Positions 34,758 through 38,366 of a stretch of DNA of 38,366 nucleotides are shown piece by piece. This DNA is from Pusillimonas minor (lineage in GTDB: Bacteria; Pseudomonadota; Gammaproteobacteria; Burkholderiales; Burkholderiaceae_B), in the NCBI RefSeq assembly GCF_014237865.1, contig NZ_JACJUU010000017.1, positions 1 to 38,366 of the forward strand, given 5' to 3'. Numbering within the stretch: the first letter of the stretch is position 1; the number at the start of each line of letters is the position of its first letter. A program made the translations under genes and the position numbers. Below the pieces are notes generated by a model, which searched no databases, had not been told where the DNA came from, and worked only from the letters and a program-made list of their open reading frames with translations.

Positions 34758-37526
34758 GTGGATTACGGCGACACAAACTTCATTCCCGGTGAGCGCGTTC
34801 ACCATACCGAGTTCGGGCAAGGTGTTGTACTCGAACCGCCGCTAGAAGGCTACCTGCGTGCTTTTTTCAGCGTAGGCGAGCGGCGTGTACCGCTGGCATC
34901 ACTTCGTCGGCAGCTATCGCGTACGGAACGCATTCTGCGTGCGGTACAGGGCGGAACAGAACGCGCAAGAAAAGCCTGGCTCGCCTACGAAGCGCATGCC
35001 CTACCGATCATGGAAAGCGCATCAGCCCTGACATCGGCCAAGATTGATTTACTGCCCCACCAGGTAGTGTTGACGCACCGTGTTGCCACGGCCTCACCAC
35101 GTCGCTTCCTGATCGCGGATGAGGTGGGCTTGGGCAAAACCATCGAAACGGCATTGGTACTACGCGAACTGGCCAGCCGTGGAGAACTGAACCGAGCTTT
35201 GATGGTGGTACCCGCCGGACTGGTAAACAACTGGCACCGGGAACTCAATGACGTGTTCAACCTCGATTTCGAGGTATTTGGCTCCGAAGGCGACATCACC
35301 GACCGCAAAACCAATGCTTTCGCCAAACATGATCGACTCATTGCCAGTATCGACACCCTGAAGCGCCCAGCCCGGATCAAACGCCTGCAAGAGGCCCCGC
35401 GCTGGGATCTGGTGGTTTTCGATGAGGCTCATCACCTGACCGCCCATCGCACAGGCGGAAAGGTACGCAAAACAGAGAACTACAAGCTAGCAGAAGCCTT
35501 GAAGGATCACGCGCGTGACTTGATGCTGCTGTCGGCCACGCCGCACCAAGGCAACCACTTCCAGTTCTGGATGCTGGCGCAGCTGCTGAATCCGACGCTA
35601 TTCGACGGCCCGGAGGAGATGCTGGAGAACCGCCATCGCCTGAACACAATCATGATTCGGCGCACCAAGGCAGATGCCTGCCGACCAGATGGTTCACCGT
35701 TGTTTGCCCGGCGGTGGGTGCACACCGAATCGTTCTTGATGGGGCATGAAGAGCGCCTGTTCTACGAACGGTTGCGCGAGTACCTGGAAGACGGGTTCGA
35801 CTTGGCTCGTCGCCAAGGCAGTAAAGGCAGAGCCCTGGGCTTCCTGATGGCGATCTTCCAGAAAATTGCAGCATCAAGCTTTGCGGCTGTCCGCCGCACG
35901 CTGAAACGACGCTTGCTGATGCTCACGCTGCATGAAGCACTGCTACGAGACAAGGAACTGGACATTGAGGGGCGTGAGCGTTTGCTTGACGAGGCGCGTG
36001 CGCTGATTCACCAGGAATTTGACCTTCCTCGCGATAGTATGGGTCGCAGTGGGGTAGATCGTGTTCTGGCCGACCTGAAGTACCGCTTGGTTAAGAAACT
36101 GGATGAAGAAGCATTGGAAATGGCTTCGGACCCTTACGGCAGCGAGTATTCGGCCACCCACGCTGAAGAAGCCGCATCTGCAGTGATCGACCTGCACTTG
36201 CCGGAAGAGCGGCTGCGCATTGGCGACCTGCTAAACGCCTTCCCCCAACAGCGGGAAACCAAGGTGCAGAAGCTACTTGATGGCCTGGGCACCCTGTGGC
36301 GGCAGAACCCTGGCGAGAAAATCGTCATCTTTGCGACCTACCTGGGTACGGTGGAGCTGATCGCACGCGAGATCGATGCGGTTTTCCCCGGGCAAGGTGT
36401 CGTAGTACCGCGCGGGGGCGACCATGGTGCAAAACTGGCTGCCGAGCGCCGGTTCAAACAAAAGGACGGCCCGCGTGTGCTGGTATGCACCGCAGCGGGG
36501 CGGGAAGGGATCAATCTTCAGTTTGCCCGCATTCTGTTCAATTTTGACCTGCCATGGAACCCCATGGACATGGAACAGCGCATCGGGCGCATTCATCGCT
36601 ATGGCCAAAACCACACAGCTCAGGTCTACAACCTTGTTCTATCCGACACCATCGAAGGACGGATTTTTCTTCTGCTTGATGACAAGCTGACCGAAATTGC
36701 CCGTACCGTCGGCAAGGTCGATGATCAAGGCAACGTCGCAGAGGATATGCGAGCACAGATCTTGGGACAACTTTCCGAACGGTTGAACTATGACCGGCTC
36801 TACCAAGAGGCACTTTCAGACCCCGAGCTGAAGCGCACCAAGGTAGAGCTGGAAGCTGCGCTCTCCAACTCGCGTGAAGCCCGGCAGGTCGTCTTCGATC
36901 TGTTCCAGGATCTAGAAGGCTTCAGCCTGGACGACTACAAACCTTTTTCCGACGTGTCGTCCAGCTTGCAGCGCCTGGTCAACTTCATGTCCGCAGCAGT
37001 GGCTGATCGGCAGCAAAAACTTGTTCAGACTGATGAACAGACCTACGACTTGGTCACCTCAGACGGTGCTCATCGTGCGCGCTTTACGCTGAATCGCGAG
37101 GCCGCAAACGAACACGATGATCTGCAATTACTGGGGCTCGATCACCCGCTGGTTCAACAGGAACTGGGGCGATGGCGCAGCTTGCCTCCGGAAGAGGTCG
37201 GCATTGCCGTCGATGGAGACGTCGATGACACAGTGATGCTTTCTCTTTGGATGGTAGAGGCTTCTACCACCAACGGCGAACGCCGGGTTGTTCTGCAACC
37301 CATTGCCGTGAAGAAAGACGGCACGCGTGTGCCTGTGGTCGAGCGACAAAGTGAACGTTACCTTTGTGCTCCAACGGCCTCTGCGGCATTGTCTGCAGAC
37401 GAACGGCTGGCACTATTCAACCAAGTGGTTGAGCCCACGCTACAACGAGAGCTAAAGCACAAAGGTGCCGTGAACGGTGAAGGCAGCTATTCCGCAGAAT
37501 TGATCGGTTATGTGGAGATTCAGTAG
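34758..37526 (+). CDS. SNF2-type (SF2) DNA helicase/translocase
   Basis: 922 residues, GTG start immediately after the DUF4276 stop. After a small N-terminal beta domain (GERVHHTEFGQGVVLEPP), SF2 motifs follow: motif I ADEVGLGKT (121-128), motif II FDEAHH (D222), LSATPHQG, and in the second RecA lobe REGINLQFARILFNFDLPWNP and QRIGRIHRYGQ. This is the RapA/HepA/DrmD-like group of SNF2 enzymes, which move on double-stranded DNA. In DISARM the analogous DrmD works with a methyltransferase. It is the last gene of the operon, and a strong hairpin lies 100 bases downstream. Confidence 0.92.
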   Translation: MDYGDTNFIPGERVHHTEFGQGVVLEPPLEGYLRAFFSVGERRVPLASLRRQLSRTERILRAVQGGTERARKAWLAYEAHALPIMESASALTSAKIDLLPHQVVLTHRVATASPRRFLIADEVGLGKTIETALVLRELASRGELNRALMVVPAGLVNNWHRELNDVFNLDFEVFGSEGDITDRKTNAFAKHDRLIASIDTLKRPARIKRLQEAPRWDLVVFDEAHHLTAHRTGGKVRKTENYKLAEALKDHARDLMLLSATPHQGNHFQFWMLAQLLNPTLFDGPEEMLENRHRLNTIMIRRTKADACRPDGSPLFARRWVHTESFLMGHEERLFYERLREYLEDGFDLARRQGSKGRALGFLMAIFQKIAASSFAAVRRTLKRRLLMLTLHEALLRDKELDIEGRERLLDEARALIHQEFDLPRDSMGRSGVDRVLADLKYRLVKKLDEEALEMASDPYGSEYSATHAEEAASAVIDLHLPEERLRIGDLLNAFPQQRETKVQKLLDGLGTLWRQNPGEKIVIFATYLGTVELIAREIDAVFPGQGVVVPRGGDHGAKLAAERRFKQKDGPRVLVCTAAGREGINLQFARILFNFDLPWNPMDMEQRIGRIHRYGQNHTAQVYNLVLSDTIEGRIFLLLDDKLTEIARTVGKVDDQGNVAEDMRAQILGQLSERLNYDRLYQEALSDPELKRTKVELEAALSNSREARQVVFDLFQDLEGFSLDDYKPFSDVSSSLQRLVNFMSAAVADRQQKLVQTDEQTYDLVTSDGAHRARFTLNREAANEHDDLQLLGLDHPLVQQELGRWRSLPPEEVGIAVDGDVDDTVMLSLWMVEASTTNGERRVVLQPIAVKKDGTRVPVVERQSERYLCAPTASAALSADERLALFNQVVEPTLQRELKHKGAVNGEGSYSAELIGYVEIQ

Positions 37527-37628
37527 AGGCCTGCCATCAGTGTGCAATGTGCGACCCGCTACTAGCAAGGGGTGGCAGGTCGTCGCCCTTAGCAGGAACA
37601 GCCGCTGCCGTCCTTCCTCACGGCTTTA

Positions 37629-37659
37629 CCAATTTGGGACGCAGTGCGTCCCAAATTGG
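37629..37659. repeat. Perfect 14-bp hairpin downstream of the helicase gene
   Basis: CCAATTTGGGACGC (37629-37642), loop AGT, then the exact reverse complement to 37659. It has no T-run on either strand, so it is not a textbook intrinsic terminator; it could end transcription from both sides, stabilise the operon's mRNA 3' end, or be a protein or recombination site. Confidence 0.7.
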
Positions 37660-37740
37660 CGTGGCCGCGTTATCCCACCCCTTCGGCAAACTCACGAAGC
37701 CAGGTTGCAGCTTTGGGAAAGCTCTACTAACGCACGCCAT

Positions 37741-37769
37741 TTGACACATTTTGTTTCATTTCGTATACT
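37741..37769 (+). promoter_or_regulatory. Near-consensus sigma70 promoter
   Basis: TTGACA (37741-37746), 17-base spacer, TATACT (37764-37769). It points toward the small ICE-type gene at 38026 and implies a leader of about 250 nt. Confidence 0.8.
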
Positions 37770-37776
37770 GAAAGCG

Positions 37777-38025
37777 CATTCACCCTGAAAAGCGTCACAC
37801 TGGCGCTTTTCTGCCCCTTCCCTGCCTGCGCCAACACCCTGGCGGCCTTCCCCGTTTAACGTGATACCGGCTTTTGCTGGTGGCTTTGTCACGCACGGTC
37901 AAGGCGACGTAGCTTCCCGATTCTTTCATGATTCGCCCATCGCGAGGGGCGGGTGTGTGCTTGCGCGGCAGCATCGTTTCGCCTGTCGCCCACAACTACC
38001 CCACTCCATTGAAAGGACCATCACC
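37777..38025 (+). ncRNA. Long structured 5' leader, candidate regulatory RNA
   Basis: The 250-nt transcribed but noncoding leader contains GAAAAGCG (37787-37794) pairing with CGCTTTTC (37804-37811), a CGCCC/GGGCG stem near 37932-37950 and a GC-rich stretch. Long conserved leaders of this kind occur before ICE genes in proteobacteria (the radC RNA motif is one described example), but I cannot assign a family by eye. Confidence 0.35.
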
Positions 38026-38366
38026 ATGACTGCTGACCACAGTAAGGCCGCCGCTTGGCCGGAAGAAACGCACCGTAAGCCCAGGCTCTTCCGAACAGGC
38101 AATATTGTTGCCACACCCGGCGCCCTTGAGTTACTACGCCATCTCGAGGTTTCCGCTCTTGGCTACCTGTTCCGTCACCTGAACGGCGACTGGGGCGACT
38201 TGGATGTCGAAGGACGCAAAAAAACCCGCAATGTCAGCAAACATGGGCTCTTCATCATTAAAGGGGGACAGCGACATTCATTAGACTTGTTTTTGCGAAG
38301 AAACACGTTTAATGGAGGTAATGTCGATGTCTCCAATCGATTCTATCCTAGGGATTCCGGGTTTAG
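38026..38366 (+). pseudogene. ICE/plasmid-type small protein, probably interrupted by an insertion near 38250
   Basis: ATG 38026 with GAAAGGA upstream. The first 75 residues (NIVATPGALELL, FRHLNGDWGDLDVEG, KHGL) belong to a short protein family of about 100 residues common in ICEs and plasmids, often mis-annotated as a type I restriction subunit. The usual continuation (RILSAY...WIITEADRS...LLPEEY) is absent. From about 38250 the frame reads FIIKGGQRHSLDLF, unlike the family, and stays open to the window end. This is what an insertion would produce. Function of the family is unknown. Confidence 0.55.
38255..38366 (+). mobile_element. Possible left end of another insertion sequence, cut by the window
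   Basis: Begins where the preceding gene stops matching its family. A GGAGG at 38314 precedes ATG 38321 (MSMSPIDSILGIPG), which has the flavour of an ISL3-type transposase N-terminus. GGGGGACAGCGACATT (38263-38278) and AATGTCGATGTCTCC (38320-38334) are imperfect inverted copies. Only about 110 bases are available, so the family is a guess. Confidence 0.35.

Noticed and set aside
22411-37526. Plain BREX or DISARM assignment of the second operon
   Set aside because: No BrxA/BrxB/BrxL, PglX-type methyltransferase, DrmA/DrmB or phospholipase-type DrmC is visible; the resemblance is limited to shared domain types.

Overview
The window is an accessory region of a proteobacterium. It has moderate GC, ATGA-type gene overlaps, an IS3-family element and, near the right end, a gene family typical of integrative conjugative elements (ICEs). 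Beta- or Gammaproteobacteria (Pseudomonas, Xanthomonas or Burkholderia-like hosts) fit best, but nothing here fixes the species. No tRNA, rRNA, CRISPR array or integrase gene was found. Two large multigene systems, both with the look of genome-defence loci, flank a short mobility/replication module.

Region 1 (1-17771, + strand): nine genes, each starting on or just before the stop of the previous one. In order they encode a 5'-truncated FtsK/SpoIIIE-type ATPase, a CARF-like protein with a C-terminal PD-(D/E)XK nuclease, a vWA protein (TerY-like), a PP2C-like phosphatase, a protein kinase with a C-terminal zinc ribbon, an SF1 (UPF1-like) helicase, an unrecognised protein with a winged-helix-like segment, a coiled-coil/McrB-like AAA+ ATPase, and an 1109-residue protein joining a DUF2357-like N-terminus, an Hsp70-resembling middle and a cold-shock/OB domain. 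vWA, phosphatase and kinase form the TerY-P phosphorylation triad known from the tellurite-resistance literature. My inference is a phosphorylation-controlled DNA-sensing system whose only evident nuclease is the CARF-linked one.

Region 2 (17772-22304): an IS3-family element (17845-19041, leftward) inserted in and truncating the 3' end of a leftward gene of unknown function (19014-19820), a gene-poor stretch, an AlpA-like HTH gene, a striking set of three inverted half-sites (20684-20716), and a 462-residue protein resembling phage/plasmid II/X-type replication initiators. This looks like the regulatory/replication part of a mobile element.

Region 3 (22411-37526, + strand): a ten-gene, tightly spaced operon: small excisionase-type HTH protein, DUF499 ATPase, short PglZ-domain protein, SIR2-like protein, HerA-type ATPase, DUF1156 DNA methyltransferase, unrecognised 166-residue protein, AAA_21/RecF-like ATPase, DUF4276 (TOPRIM-like) protein and SNF2-type helicase. 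It combines a PglZ/methyltransferase/helicase defence core (related in logic to BREX and DISARM) with a nested SIR2-HerA pair and a nested ATPase-TOPRIM pair, both of which resemble stand-alone defence modules.

Region 4 (37527-38366): a long perfect hairpin, a near-consensus sigma70 promoter (17-bp spacing), a 257-nt leader with hairpins, and the start of an ICE/plasmid-type small protein. That reading frame stops resembling its family near 38250, where what appears to be another insertion sequence begins and runs off the window.
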